Source of the DNA: Runella sp. MFBS21
GTDB lineage: Bacteria > Bacteroidota > Bacteroidia > Cytophagales > Spirosomataceae
Reading direction: 5' to 3'
DNA length: 64,000 nt
Assembly: GCF_029433105.1 (NCBI RefSeq)
Contig: NZ_JARNTW010000003.1
Coordinates: 124,001 to 188,000 of the forward strand
Shown: in pieces, positions 34,766-42,845 of the stretch
Position numbering within the stretch: position 1 is the first letter of the stretch
How the letters are laid out: every line of letters begins with the position of its first letter
Translations under genes and position numbers: made by a program
Notes under the pieces: model-generated
Database searches by the model: none
What the model saw: the letters and a program-made list of their open reading frames with translations, nothing else
Told to the model about the DNA's origin: nothing

Positions 34766-35128
34766 ATGGAGATTAAAGAAGAATATATCACAGAAAATAA
34801 AACCGAATGCAAAAGAGCTATTTTGGCAGTAAGAGATACGCTAGATGTAGTAGGAGGAAAATGGAAGCTAGTACTATTGACAATCTTAATGAGAGGTAAA
34901 AGGAGGTTTAGAGAGCTTTCTAGAGAAGCCGGCATCTCTCCACGGATTTTGTCGAAGGAATTGCAAGAGTTAGAAATGAATGGGCTGATAAGCCGAACCG
35001 TATGTGACACTAAGCCTATTACGGTAGAGTACGACGTCACGCCTTATAGCGAGACGTTACATGAAGTGCTTGACGCCCTCAATCGCTGGGGAGTGCAGCA
35101 TCGTCATAAAATCATTAATACACCCTAA
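34766..35128 (+). CDS. HxlR-family transcriptional regulator
   Basis: 120 residues. A winged HTH of HxlR type: LDVVGGKWKLVLLTILMRGKRRFRELSREAGISPRILSKELQELEMNGLISR, with the wing VEYDVTPYSETLHEVLDAL. An N-terminal Cys (TECKRAIL) sits where redox- and electrophile-sensing members (such as YodB/HypR) have theirs. Divergent from doxX-pirin, which it probably represses. The stop is 3 nt from the convergent phosphatase-like gene. Confidence 0.92.
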   Translation: MEIKEEYITENKTECKRAILAVRDTLDVVGGKWKLVLLTILMRGKRRFRELSREAGISPRILSKELQELEMNGLISRTVCDTKPITVEYDVTPYSETLHEVLDALNRWGVQHRHKIINTP

Positions 35129-35131
35129 ACC

Positions 35132-35500
35132 CTAGCTGCCAAGCAATCCCCGCTCATACACTTCTTCCACTTTTTCTTTTAAAAGTGTGATGAGCTCAGG
35201 CTCCATAAAATCGTACTCATCAGGAATGTACAAACACACAATTTTCTTATTTTGATAAATCTCTGGGAATCGCTGCCGTATGTAGTTTCTATGGTGTCTT
35301 TCCATTACTATAATGCTATCTGCCCAACTCAGTATATCCCTAGAAATCACTGTTTTGGCTGTTTTGTCAGTTCCTGCTGATTTCACTTCAAAACGCAAAT
35401 CATTTTCATAGATTTTATGGGCAGTAGCACTCCTCATTTTGTTGATTGTACAAACAAAAAGCAGATTCAGCTTTTTGCTTGGTTGTAGCATGGTAGACAT
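35132..35500 (-). CDS. Low-molecular-weight phosphatase family protein
   Basis: 122 residues. The P-loop CX5R is C17-T-I-N-K-M-R23 followed by Ser, inside LLFVCTINKMRSATAHKIY, typical of low-molecular-weight protein-tyrosine-phosphatase-like proteins. The usual N-terminal CxGNxCRSPxA pattern is changed to CTINKMRSATA, so it belongs to a divergent branch. SWADSIIVMERHHRNYI is the characteristic middle segment. The Asp general acid should lie in YIPDEYDFMEPEL. It probably shares a transcript with the beta-lactamase gene upstream. Confidence 0.8.
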   Translation of the reverse strand: MSTMLQPSKKLNLLFVCTINKMRSATAHKIYENDLRFEVKSAGTDKTAKTVISRDILSWADSIIVMERHHRNYIRQRFPEIYQNKKIVCLYIPDEYDFMEPELITLLKEKVEEVYERGLLGS

Positions 35501-35512
35501 ACATTTGAATGG

Positions 35513-36415
35513 TTATTTCGACTTTTCGTTGAAATAATCCCAAGCAGCTTTTGCGATATCGGCCACAATCTTCTCATTGGTTTCTGCATTTTCTTTAGAG
35601 TCAGTCACAAAAACACTAATGAAAAAGTGGCGCCCATTGGGTAAAAATACAATCCCTATATCGTTTACAGCCGCCGTAATTCCTTTGTTAGTACCTGACG
35701 AACCTGTTTTGTGAGCCACTACCGTATTGGGCGGCAACGCTCCTTTTAGTCTTTTAGCGCCAGTAGTGGTTTCTCGCATTACTCGCCAGATAAAATCATG
35801 GCTTTTGGCCGAAAGAAACTTTTTCTTATTGTAGTAAAAAGCCGAAAGTACTTCATTGGCAGCTTTGGGCGTTGTCCAGTTTTGGAACTGTAGCTCCCAA
35901 TTGCCTTGCTGTTGTTCTTCGTTAAATTTAATGGAAATATCTTTAAAGTTGTGTTGAATAAAATACTCCTCCACGACCTTGGGTCCACCCAAAAGTCGAA
36001 GCAAAACCTCACAGCCCACATTGTCGCTTGAAGCGACGGTCGATTCTAAAATTTCGGCAATCGACAAAGTAGCTCCGTTGGGGTATTTATCTCGTATAGG
36101 ACTGTAAAGATCTGGCAACAAATCTTTTTTCTGAATTTCGATTTTTTGATCGAGCGAAAGTTTCCCTTTATCTACCTGCGACAATACCACCAAACCAATG
36201 TGTAACTTAAAAACACTTTGTAAAGGATAATGCCGATGAGCATTGATAGAGAGCGTATCTTTGCCATTGTTTCCACTGATCGCCACTCCTACCACGGCAT
36301 TTTTGGTCGCTATTATTTTATTAATTTTCTGATGCAAATCGTTGGTTGTCTGCCCGATAACTTGGCCAATCATTACGAAAAACAGAAGAATAGACAGACT
36401 GATTAGTTTGTTCAT
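35513..36415 (-). CDS. Class A beta-lactamase (subclass A2-like)
   Basis: 300 residues from the ATG at 36415, which gives a clean signal peptide (MNKLISLSI...IGQ). Active-site motifs: S67-V-F-K70 (SxxK), S129-D-N, probable general base Glu165 in NEEQQQGN, and K235-T-G. The glutamate region followed by LQFQNWTTP matches subclass A2 enzymes such as the PER/CfxA/VEB group from Bacteroidota. It hydrolyses beta-lactams in the periplasm; spectrum cannot be read from sequence. No mobile element surrounds it, so it looks like an intrinsic chromosomal gene. Confidence 0.92.
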   Translation of the reverse strand: MNKLISLSILLFFVMIGQVIGQTTNDLHQKINKIIATKNAVVGVAISGNNGKDTLSINAHRHYPLQSVFKLHIGLVVLSQVDKGKLSLDQKIEIQKKDLLPDLYSPIRDKYPNGATLSIAEILESTVASSDNVGCEVLLRLLGGPKVVEEYFIQHNFKDISIKFNEEQQQGNWELQFQNWTTPKAANEVLSAFYYNKKKFLSAKSHDFIWRVMRETTTGAKRLKGALPPNTVVAHKTGSSGTNKGITAAVNDIGIVFLPNGRHFFISVFVTDSKENAETNEKIVADIAKAAWDYFNEKSK

Positions 36416-36573
36416 TTTTTTAGATTGTCTTTGAAGAAAACACATAATACCCTGTTTGGAAGTGTGGGGTGGCAAATTATTGAAGAAATCTTGAACCACA
36501 AGCAAAAAACCGAACATAATTTACCATTTTGCTAAGTAGTCAAAAATACCGTTTTTAAGCACTCATTTACAAA

Positions 36574-37074
36574 ATGGAAAATCCACTAAAAGAAATCATC
36601 TGGAATCAATTTGGTGCAAGCATCGAAATGCTCGAAAACGCTATCCTTCTGTGTCCAGAAGAAGAATGGAACACCGATAAACTCTTTTGGTATCAGGCTT
36701 TTCATTGTTTATTTTTCTTGGATTATTATCTCACTCTTGAGCCTTCTTCCTTTATACCTCCCACCCCGTTTACTTTGTCCGAGTTTGAAGATACGCTTCC
36801 TGAAAGAGTATATACGAAGGAAGAACTGATAACTTATTTAGAGTTTTGTAAAACCAAATGCCGCGACCTAATCACCAGTATGACTGACCAAATCGCCCAT
36901 AGTCATTGGACAAATCAATCCAAAACGATGAGCTATCCTGTGGTTGAGATTTTGCTTTATAATATGCGTCATGTACAACACCACGCTGCTCAACTCAACT
37001 TACTATTGCGACAAACAATTAATAACGCTCCCGATTGGGTTTTTCGAGCCAGCAGCTCTTTAGTGAAGAGTTAG
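36574..37074 (+). CDS. DinB-family protein
   Basis: 166 residues forming a predicted four-helix bundle. Metal-binding His candidates are in FWYQAFHCLFFLDYYL (first helix) and the C-terminal NMRHVQHHAAQLNLLLRQ, the typical DinB/YfiT positions. Members include thiol-dependent transferases; the reaction here is unknown. Single gene. Confidence 0.85.
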   Translation: MENPLKEIIWNQFGASIEMLENAILLCPEEEWNTDKLFWYQAFHCLFFLDYYLTLEPSSFIPPTPFTLSEFEDTLPERVYTKEELITYLEFCKTKCRDLITSMTDQIAHSHWTNQSKTMSYPVVEILLYNMRHVQHHAAQLNLLLRQTINNAPDWVFRASSSLVKS

Positions 37075-37153
37075 TGTTTCACAATTCAGTCCATTGTATC
37101 TTTTGTGGTTTATGATTACTTTCATCAAACATTTTTAAAAATGTAGTAGCCTT

Positions 37154-37771
37154 ATGAATTTTACCCTAAATATTGAGCCAACTGAGGTGAATGTGAGACA
37201 AGAAGTGCTTCGTTTTGTCTCACAATTTGACAGCTTAACACCTGAGGAAGCAGAAGATATTGCGGCGCATCTGAAAGCAAAAGCCTTCAAAAAAGGACAA
37301 ATACTGGTAAAAGAAGGAGATATTACTCGCGAATGTTACTTCGTCCTAAGGGGGTGCTTGAGGCAATATGTGATTGTAGATGGAGATGAAAAAACCACCG
37401 AATTTTATACCGAAAATCAAGCGGCGGTACTTTTTAGCAGCTATACATCTCAAAGTAAATCAACAAGTTATCTAACGTCCATTGAAAATTCGATTGTGAT
37501 TGTAGGCACTCCAAGCGAAGAAGATAATATGTATCAAAAATTTCCAAAACTTGCCAACATCACTCGCATGATGTTGGAACAAGACTTTGGGCAAATCCAA
37601 AACAAGCTTACGCATTTTATCATAAGCTCTCCCGAAGAACGTTACCAGCACTTACTAAGCCACCGCCCCGATTTACTTCAACGAGTTCCGCAGCACCAGT
37701 TAGCTAGTTATTTAGGAATCACGCCCGAATCGCTCAGCCGTATCAGAAAAAGGATTCTAAAATCAAGCTAA
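37154..37771 (+). CDS. Crp/Fnr-family transcriptional regulator, copy 1
   Basis: 205 residues. A cyclic-nucleotide-binding-like beta-roll (residues ~25-140, with KAFKKGQILVKEGDITRECYFVLRGCLRQYV) is followed by a C-terminal HTH RVPQHQLASYLGITPESLSRIRKRI. It lacks the Arg/Ser residues of a proper cAMP pocket and the Fnr cysteines, so the ligand is unknown. The 3' end overlaps the convergent DUF4386 gene by 9 nt. It closely resembles the regulator at 38548-39126. Confidence 0.9.
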   Translation: MNFTLNIEPTEVNVRQEVLRFVSQFDSLTPEEAEDIAAHLKAKAFKKGQILVKEGDITRECYFVLRGCLRQYVIVDGDEKTTEFYTENQAAVLFSSYTSQSKSTSYLTSIENSIVIVGTPSEEDNMYQKFPKLANITRMMLEQDFGQIQNKLTHFIISSPEERYQHLLSHRPDLLQRVPQHQLASYLGITPESLSRIRKRILKSS

Positions 37772-38452
37772 CGAAATGTTTTGCCTTCCTTTCCACAAAA
37801 ACCAAGCCGCAAGACCCAACTCTCCTGCTGCCATCGGCAGGCTCAAAATAGCCTCTACCGTACTTCTGATACTCTGATAATCTTCCAAAAGCAAGTTGGC
37901 GGTATTGCTAGCTAAATAACATCCACCCGCCACTAACGCCAAAATCCCCAGCGTTTTGGGAAGTGCTTTGGTCTTCAAGGCTAAATACCCCAAAAGACAA
38001 AGATGCACCCCAAAAACAATCAGCGACAAAGACCACATTTCCAGAAATCCATTCAAGGCGCTATCGATAAGCATTTCATTTTGAGGATTATACTTCTGAA
38101 ATTGTAGTACCATCACTGGGTTTTGGAGCGAAACCCCAAGCAACGCCGCATAGATGAGTCGCATCCAAGCCGTCAGTAAACACAAAGATTCGTCAATATC
38201 TTTGAAAAAAATATAGATTGACCATGCTACAATAACATCCAAAATCAAAATCACCACAAACAAAAAAATGAACAATCGAAAGAGCGGTTGGGAGTGATTG
38301 AGATTGACAAGCGTGGCCGAGCTATTGTTGGCTACATAGATATTTTGAAAGGCATATCCATAGGCAGTTCCCGCAAAAATTGCCATTGTTAGGAGAGATA
38401 CGCCCATGACAAAAGCCATTTTTCGATGCAGTGGAGAGGTTAGTGTTTTCAT
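37763..38452 (-). CDS. DUF4386 membrane protein, copy 1
   Basis: 229 residues with about six predicted membrane helices (for example MAFVMGVSLLTMAIFAGTAY, FIFLFVVILILDVIVAWSIYIF, LSLIVFGVHLCLLGYLAL and LGILALVAGGCYLAS). The pattern LLTAWMRLIYAALLGVSL and EMWSLSLIVFGVHLCLLGYL fits DUF4386, of unknown function. It is convergent with Crp copy 1 and divergent from Crp copy 2. Confidence 0.85.
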   Translation of the reverse strand: MKTLTSPLHRKMAFVMGVSLLTMAIFAGTAYGYAFQNIYVANNSSATLVNLNHSQPLFRLFIFLFVVILILDVIVAWSIYIFFKDIDESLCLLTAWMRLIYAALLGVSLQNPVMVLQFQKYNPQNEMLIDSALNGFLEMWSLSLIVFGVHLCLLGYLALKTKALPKTLGILALVAGGCYLASNTANLLLEDYQSIRSTVEAILSLPMAAGELGLAAWFLWKGRQNISLA

Positions 38453-38547
38453 GAGTTGTTTGTTAAATTTGAACGCACAAAACTACTTCACTCTCCATGC
38501 TTAAATCGTTGACTTAAGATAAGAAATATCACTATCCAAAAATTATC

Positions 38548-39126
38548 ATGCAGCAAAAACTTATTACTTATTTTTCAGAAATCATGCCCCTCACTGCCGA
38601 CGAAATCGAAGCTATAGTGGAGAGCATGACGATTAGAAGCTATCAGAAAGGCGACATTCTACTTGCAGAGGGACAAGTGTCTATGGAATGTTATTTTATA
38701 TTGGAAGGTTGTGTCAGGCAGTATTATCTTATTGATGGAGAAGAAAAAACTACTCAATTTTTCACCGAAAACGATTGGGTAGTTTCCTTCAATAGTTTCA
38801 CCCAGAAGATTCCTTCAAATCATTATCTTGTTTGCAACGAAGATACCACTCTTGTAGTAGGCAATGAAGATAAAGAGAACGCACTCTATCAACGTTTTCC
38901 AAAATTTGAATCCATTTCTCGCAACATTATGGGAAATGTGTACGGTCAGCAGCAAGAACTCACAGCCTCGTACGTAACCGATACACCAGAACAACGTTAC
39001 CTCAAATTGCTAGAGTTACGTCCCAACTTACTACAACGAATCCCCCAATACCAGTTGGCTAGTTATATTGGCGTAAAGCCAGAATCACTCAGCAGAATTA
39101 GACGGCGAATCATGCAAAGGCATTGA
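38548..39126 (+). CDS. Crp/Fnr-family transcriptional regulator, copy 2
   Basis: 192 residues. Very similar in layout and sequence to copy 1 (shared CYF-L-GC-RQY, DGEEKTT-F-TEN, and QLASY-G--PESLSRIR-RI patterns). The HTH is intact. A predicted sensory beta-roll precedes it, ligand unknown. It faces DUF4386 copy 1 across a 95-nt divergent gap and overlaps convergent DUF4386 copy 2 by 17 nt. Confidence 0.9.
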   Translation: MQQKLITYFSEIMPLTADEIEAIVESMTIRSYQKGDILLAEGQVSMECYFILEGCVRQYYLIDGEEKTTQFFTENDWVVSFNSFTQKIPSNHYLVCNEDTTLVVGNEDKENALYQRFPKFESISRNIMGNVYGQQQELTASYVTDTPEQRYLKLLELRPNLLQRIPQYQLASYIGVKPESLSRIRRRIMQRH

Positions 39127-39781
39127 TTTTGTCAAAAGATAAACCTTTTAGGCAGAGCCATATACCAAAAGCAACTTCAAACAAGCCTCCAGGTAACGAC
39201 ATAATAAGCCCAATTGGATACCCAAACAATTCGAAAATAGCCCCTAAAGCTAGCCCCAAATACCCTACAAGTCCCCAAATTGCGAGAAAGGTAGGCACCC
39301 ATTTGAGCTTCCAAAGCGTATAGCAAAACCCTATACTGCCTACCCCTAAGGTCAGCATGGCAAGTTGATAAGCCCAAAAATTTGATTTCTGTGCTACCAT
39401 TACTATCAGCTGCGCCGCATCTACCTTAGGATGAGATTGTTCCAATCCCGCTACGCTCAATAGGCTTATCATTCCTACTGCTAGCATGAGCGCTTCAAAC
39501 AAACGGGCACACAAATATCCCAGAGCAATTCGCTTATTGTAGATTTCTAAGTACGGATAAATCACAACTGCCAGCACCACTACTGCCATTGAATTTCCAA
39601 ATGAGAGTAATATACCTAAGCCTAGGTTAAGTCTATCCAAAGCCGTGGAAGAACTATCTAATGTCGACGAAATGAGGGTATTCCCTACGCCATACAAAAC
39701 CATAGCTGCTAAAAACAAGCCTCCTATCCAACGTACATTTTTTTGGTTTACTTCCATTACAAGTTGTATTTTTGATAACAT
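39110..39781 (-). CDS. DUF4386 membrane protein, copy 2
   Basis: 223 residues (or 215 from the ATG at 39757). About six membrane helices (GGLFLAAMVLYGVGNTLI, NSMAVVVLAVVIYPYL, ALGYLCARLFEALMLAVGMISLLSV and others). It has the DUF4386 motif around YLCARLFEALMLAVG and LMSLPGGLFEVAFGIWLCLKG. It is more distant from copy 1 than the two regulators are from each other. Confidence 0.85.
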   Translation of the reverse strand: MLSKIQLVMEVNQKNVRWIGGLFLAAMVLYGVGNTLISSTLDSSSTALDRLNLGLGILLSFGNSMAVVVLAVVIYPYLEIYNKRIALGYLCARLFEALMLAVGMISLLSVAGLEQSHPKVDAAQLIVMVAQKSNFWAYQLAMLTLGVGSIGFCYTLWKLKWVPTFLAIWGLVGYLGLALGAIFELFGYPIGLIMSLPGGLFEVAFGIWLCLKGLSFDKINAFA

Positions 39782-39857
39782 CAGTCAAAAGTATCCCTAC
39801 GTTTTCCCAATTTCATTGACAATTGTTAAGAAAGCATCGAACGAGTTTTATTAGATT

Positions 39858-40589
39858 ATGAAAATCTGCGTAGCCCAAATTCGTCCTCAAAAAGGGGCGA
39901 TTGAAACCAACCTCCAACGGCATATCGAACTCATTAGGGTAGCGATAAGCCATGAGGTGGATCTAATTATTTTCCCCGAACTTTCTCTATCAGGTTATGA
40001 ACCTACGCTTGCCCAAGATTTGGCGAAAGAAGCCAATGATGTACAGCTTGATACTCTCCAAAATTTAAGCGATACTCATCAGATTACTATTGGGATAGGC
40101 ATGCCTACCTATACCCAAAATGGGATTTGTATCAGCATGATTATTTTTCATCCCTATCAGGCACGCCAAGTATATTCAAAAAAATACCTGCATGAAGATG
40201 AACTTCCTTTTTTTGTAAATGGACAAAATGATAGCGTTGTCATAAAAGCCTTTCCACACATTGCACTAGCGATTTGCTATGAGTTGTCCATTCCTGAACA
40301 TGCCCAAAACGCTCATAGTCATCATGCCCAAGTTTATATAGCTAGTGTAGCCAAAACCGCTGAAGGAGTTGAAAAGGCCTCCAAACAACTATCGCACATC
40401 GCATCCCAATACAACATGACTGTGCTGATGTCAAACTGCGTAGGTTACTGTGACAATTTTGAAAGTGCTGGTCAGAGTGGGGTTTGGAATCAAGAAGGGC
40501 ACCTGCTAGGACAATTAGACGCTGTCTCTGAAGGAATATTGGTGATAGATACTGATACCCAATCAATATTATCTTCTATTTTAGTTTAG
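39858..40589 (+). CDS. Carbon-nitrogen hydrolase (nitrilase superfamily)
   Basis: 243 residues. The catalytic Glu-Lys-Cys triad is visible as E41 (IIFPELSLSGYEP), K109 (YSKKYLHEDELPFF) and C140 (IALAICYELSIPEH). It hydrolyses an amide or nitrile of unknown identity in the cytoplasm. The downstream VOC gene starts 9 nt after the stop, so the two probably form an operon. Confidence 0.9.
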   Translation: MKICVAQIRPQKGAIETNLQRHIELIRVAISHEVDLIIFPELSLSGYEPTLAQDLAKEANDVQLDTLQNLSDTHQITIGIGMPTYTQNGICISMIIFHPYQARQVYSKKYLHEDELPFFVNGQNDSVVIKAFPHIALAICYELSIPEHAQNAHSHHAQVYIASVAKTAEGVEKASKQLSHIASQYNMTVLMSNCVGYCDNFESAGQSGVWNQEGHLLGQLDAVSEGILVIDTDTQSILSSILV

Positions 40590-40598
40590 TGTCATTTT

Positions 40599-40958
40599 AT
40601 GAAACAGCTACTTACTATCATCCCTGTAATACCTTCGGCCAATATCGCCAGAGATATAGTTTGGTATCATGCTCATACCGGTTTTGAATGTATTTTTCAT
40701 GACAGTATGTATGCCGTACTGCATAGAGAAAATTTATCTATCCATTTGCAATGGCACGCCGATAGCCCCGACGACCCATTACTAGGAGGGTCTGTGATTA
40801 GGATACAAGTTAAGGATATAAAAAAGATTTTTGAAGAATTTGTACAACGTGGCACCGTAGAGTTGCACCAATTCAGAGAAAACACACCTTGGAGAACGCA
40901 TGAATTTGGTTTTTTTGACCTCAATCAAAATGCAGTTTTTATCATGGAAGCTATCTAA
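40599..40958 (+). CDS. VOC-family protein (bleomycin-resistance-like)
   Basis: 119 residues with a VOC fold: ANIARDIVWYHAHTGFECIFHDSMYAVLHRENLSIHLQW, then SVIRIQVKDIKKIFEEFVQRG and EFGFFDLNQNAVFIMEA, the last with the conserved D-x-N segment. Members bind metals or sequester drugs; no function can be assigned from sequence. It is followed by a terminator hairpin. Confidence 0.88.
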   Translation: MKQLLTIIPVIPSANIARDIVWYHAHTGFECIFHDSMYAVLHRENLSIHLQWHADSPDDPLLGGSVIRIQVKDIKKIFEEFVQRGTVELHQFRENTPWRTHEFGFFDLNQNAVFIMEAI

Positions 40959-40964
40959 CAACAA

Positions 40965-40986
40965 AAGCCCCAATGACTTGGGGCTT
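40965..40986. terminator. Terminator between VOC gene and secG
   Basis: A perfect 9-bp stem (AAGCCCCAA / TTGGGGCTT) with a 4-nt loop, between convergent genes. Confidence 0.8.
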
Positions 40987-41010
40987 CGTTAATAGAAAAT
41001 GTCTTTTTGC

Positions 41011-41376
41011 CTATTTTTGCGCAGGTGCAGGTTGCTGCTGAGCTGGCGCAGGCGTTGTAGAAGGGGCTGGTGTCGTAGGAGCAGCCGGCAATGAGCGCTG
41101 ATTTGCTTTTTCTACGTTAACACTGTTGATGCCTGAATCAGTTTGAGGAGAACCAATAAACAGGTTTGAAACCAAAGCCAAAATAGCCATTGCTCCAGCC
41201 AAACCCCAAGTAATTTGCTCCAACAAGTCAGTTGTGCGTTTTACGCCAAACATTTGAGTGGCACCTGTTCCACCAAATTCCCCTGCCAAACCACCGCCTT
41301 TTGAGTTTTGTACCAATACTATAAGTACTAGCAATACGGAGATAATGGCAATCAATACAATAAATACGGTGAACAT
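41011..41376 (-). CDS. secG: Protein-export membrane protein SecG
   Basis: 121 residues. Two membrane segments, VFIVLIAIISVLLVLIVLVQNS and LAGAMAILALVSNLFIG, with the conserved SKGGGLAGEFGGTGATQMFGVKRT loop. It belongs to the SecYEG translocon. A Pro/Ala/Gln-rich tail (~35 aa) extends beyond the conserved part. It is the last gene of the miaB-led reverse-strand block. Confidence 0.95.
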   Translation of the reverse strand: MFTVFIVLIAIISVLLVLIVLVQNSKGGGLAGEFGGTGATQMFGVKRTTDLLEQITWGLAGAMAILALVSNLFIGSPQTDSGINSVNVEKANQRSLPAAPTTPAPSTTPAPAQQQPAPAQK

Positions 41377-41447
41377 AATCTTTTAATTTTTAGAAGTTTA
41401 ACCTTAAACGTCAGATATGATGGCTATCAAACGTACAATGTATTACT

Positions 41448-42278
41448 TCATTCAGTGGTTAAATCCTTAATTTTTTCAGCAAAGTACGCTTTTTTTTCTG
41501 GTTTTTTCAACATCAGCTGTTCGTATATTTCTATAGCTCGCTCAATTTTACCCTGTCTGACCATGATTTTGGCCATTCCTTCGCTCACTACGCCTTCCGA
41601 GAAGGTCATATTTCGTTTTTTAGCGAGGTCTTCTGGTTCGGTATTGACCACTTCATGTGGATTGGCTCTAATGGGTCCCATTTTGGCTTCATTCTCAATA
41701 AAACTATCAATAATTTCAATCTGTTTCAAACGTTCAAGTTCACGATGATCGAGTTGGTTATCTTCCACTACTGAGCTTTCTATCTGTTCCAATTCGGTTT
41801 GTAAGGCGTTTTCTCTTAAAGCACTGTCATCGATAGGAGGTCTTTCGGGCAGCTTGCTTTTGGCGGAGGTAGATTCTGTTAAAATTTGTAAATTGTCTTC
41901 TTCCAACGAAATAGTTGGTAACTCTGGAAGCTTCCAAGGCGCTTGATAATTGGAGGCAGGTGTTTTCTGATAATCTTTTGGCCACAATATCACGTTTTCA
42001 AATTGGCTACTCCGCAAAGCAGGCGACCATTCAAATTCGTTTTGTATCAATTTGCGCAGTGTATTGCGGCTCAATGAATAAGCCGCGGCTTTTTGGACAC
42101 TCGTCTCTGAGCGGTCAGGGAAATACTTCATGCACGACTTGGCAATCAACACATGTAATGCCTGACAATAAGGATACTCTTGAGCGGCTTCTTCCAAATG
42201 GACGACATCCGCCTCCGCCGTATCTTCTGGATGCGTAGTCCAGTAAGAAAATGATTCTTTAACGTAACGATTACTCAT
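41448..42278 (-). CDS. Conserved protein of unknown function, TPR-like C-terminus
   Basis: 276 residues from the ATG at 42278. The N-terminal half is soluble and helical (YVKESFSYWTTHPEDTAEADVVHLEEAAQEYP), the middle is Glu/Ser-rich, and the C-terminus has one clear TPR (MAKIMVRQGKIERAIEIYEQLMLKKPEKKAYFAEKIKDL). It is not enough to name a function. It sits between lptE and secG in the same operon-like block, suggesting a role around envelope biogenesis, but this is inference from position only. Confidence 0.75.
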   Translation of the reverse strand: MSNRYVKESFSYWTTHPEDTAEADVVHLEEAAQEYPYCQALHVLIAKSCMKYFPDRSETSVQKAAAYSLSRNTLRKLIQNEFEWSPALRSSQFENVILWPKDYQKTPASNYQAPWKLPELPTISLEEDNLQILTESTSAKSKLPERPPIDDSALRENALQTELEQIESSVVEDNQLDHRELERLKQIEIIDSFIENEAKMGPIRANPHEVVNTEPEDLAKKRNMTFSEGVVSEGMAKIMVRQGKIERAIEIYEQLMLKKPEKKAYFAEKIKDLTTE

Positions 42279-42331
42279 ATATGGGGTCAATAAAAAATGC
42301 ACAAAAACAGCCGACAGTCACTGATAAAAAA

Positions 42332-42844
42332 TTACCAGTCTCCTGCCGATTTATTGAAAATGTCCTGCACGATTTGGTCTAAAATCTGCGGAATCAATCG
42401 ACTTTCTACCTGACTCAGTGTTTGATTTTGGGGAAAATCTTTAAAAAAGGAGAAAGATTGATCAAAGTTTTTTTCTTCATCCTTGTTATTAGTAAACTTC
42501 ACTTGAATACTGATAGTGAGTCGGTTTAGAGCGGCTTGGTCATTGGAAGTAGGTGCTGCAGGAGTGACTTCATAGCCTACAATGCTTCCCTCAAGCTGAA
42601 GATCTCCATTGTTGGGCAACAACGCCAAATTGGTGTTTCGCTGGTAATATTCCTTCATTTTTTCGTTGAACTGCAAAGCTAAGTTTGCGGGTCCTCCAGC
42701 CGTTGCCATCGAAAAATTGTTGATCGTAACACTCTTAATATCGGACGCTAAGGTGGTTCCCCTAAAAGAATAAATTCCACAAGAGCTACAAACCCATGCC
42801 TGAAACAAACAAAGAACAACAACCCATCCTCGATACCTCAACAT
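42332..42844 (-). CDS. lptE: LPS-assembly lipoprotein LptE (Bacteroidota type)
   Basis: 170 residues from the ATG at 42844, only 1 nt downstream of the stop of the sigma-54 activator gene. The lipoprotein signal ends CSSC (Cys22), followed by the Bacteroidota LptE motif GIYSFRGTTL, then VTINNFSMATAGGPANLALQFNEKMKEYY and QVKFTNNKDEEKNFDQSFSFF. With LptD it inserts LPS into the outer membrane. Confidence 0.9.
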   Translation of the reverse strand: MLRYRGWVVVLCLFQAWVCSSCGIYSFRGTTLASDIKSVTINNFSMATAGGPANLALQFNEKMKEYYQRNTNLALLPNNGDLQLEGSIVGYEVTPAAPTSNDQAALNRLTISIQVKFTNNKDEEKNFDQSFSFFKDFPQNQTLSQVESRLIPQILDQIVQDIFNKSAGDW

Positions 42845-42845
42845 G

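Noticed and set aside
36416-36517. Longer N-terminus for the beta-lactamase
   Set aside because: It would bury the signal peptide behind 34 residues; the ATG at 36415 gives a normal export signal.
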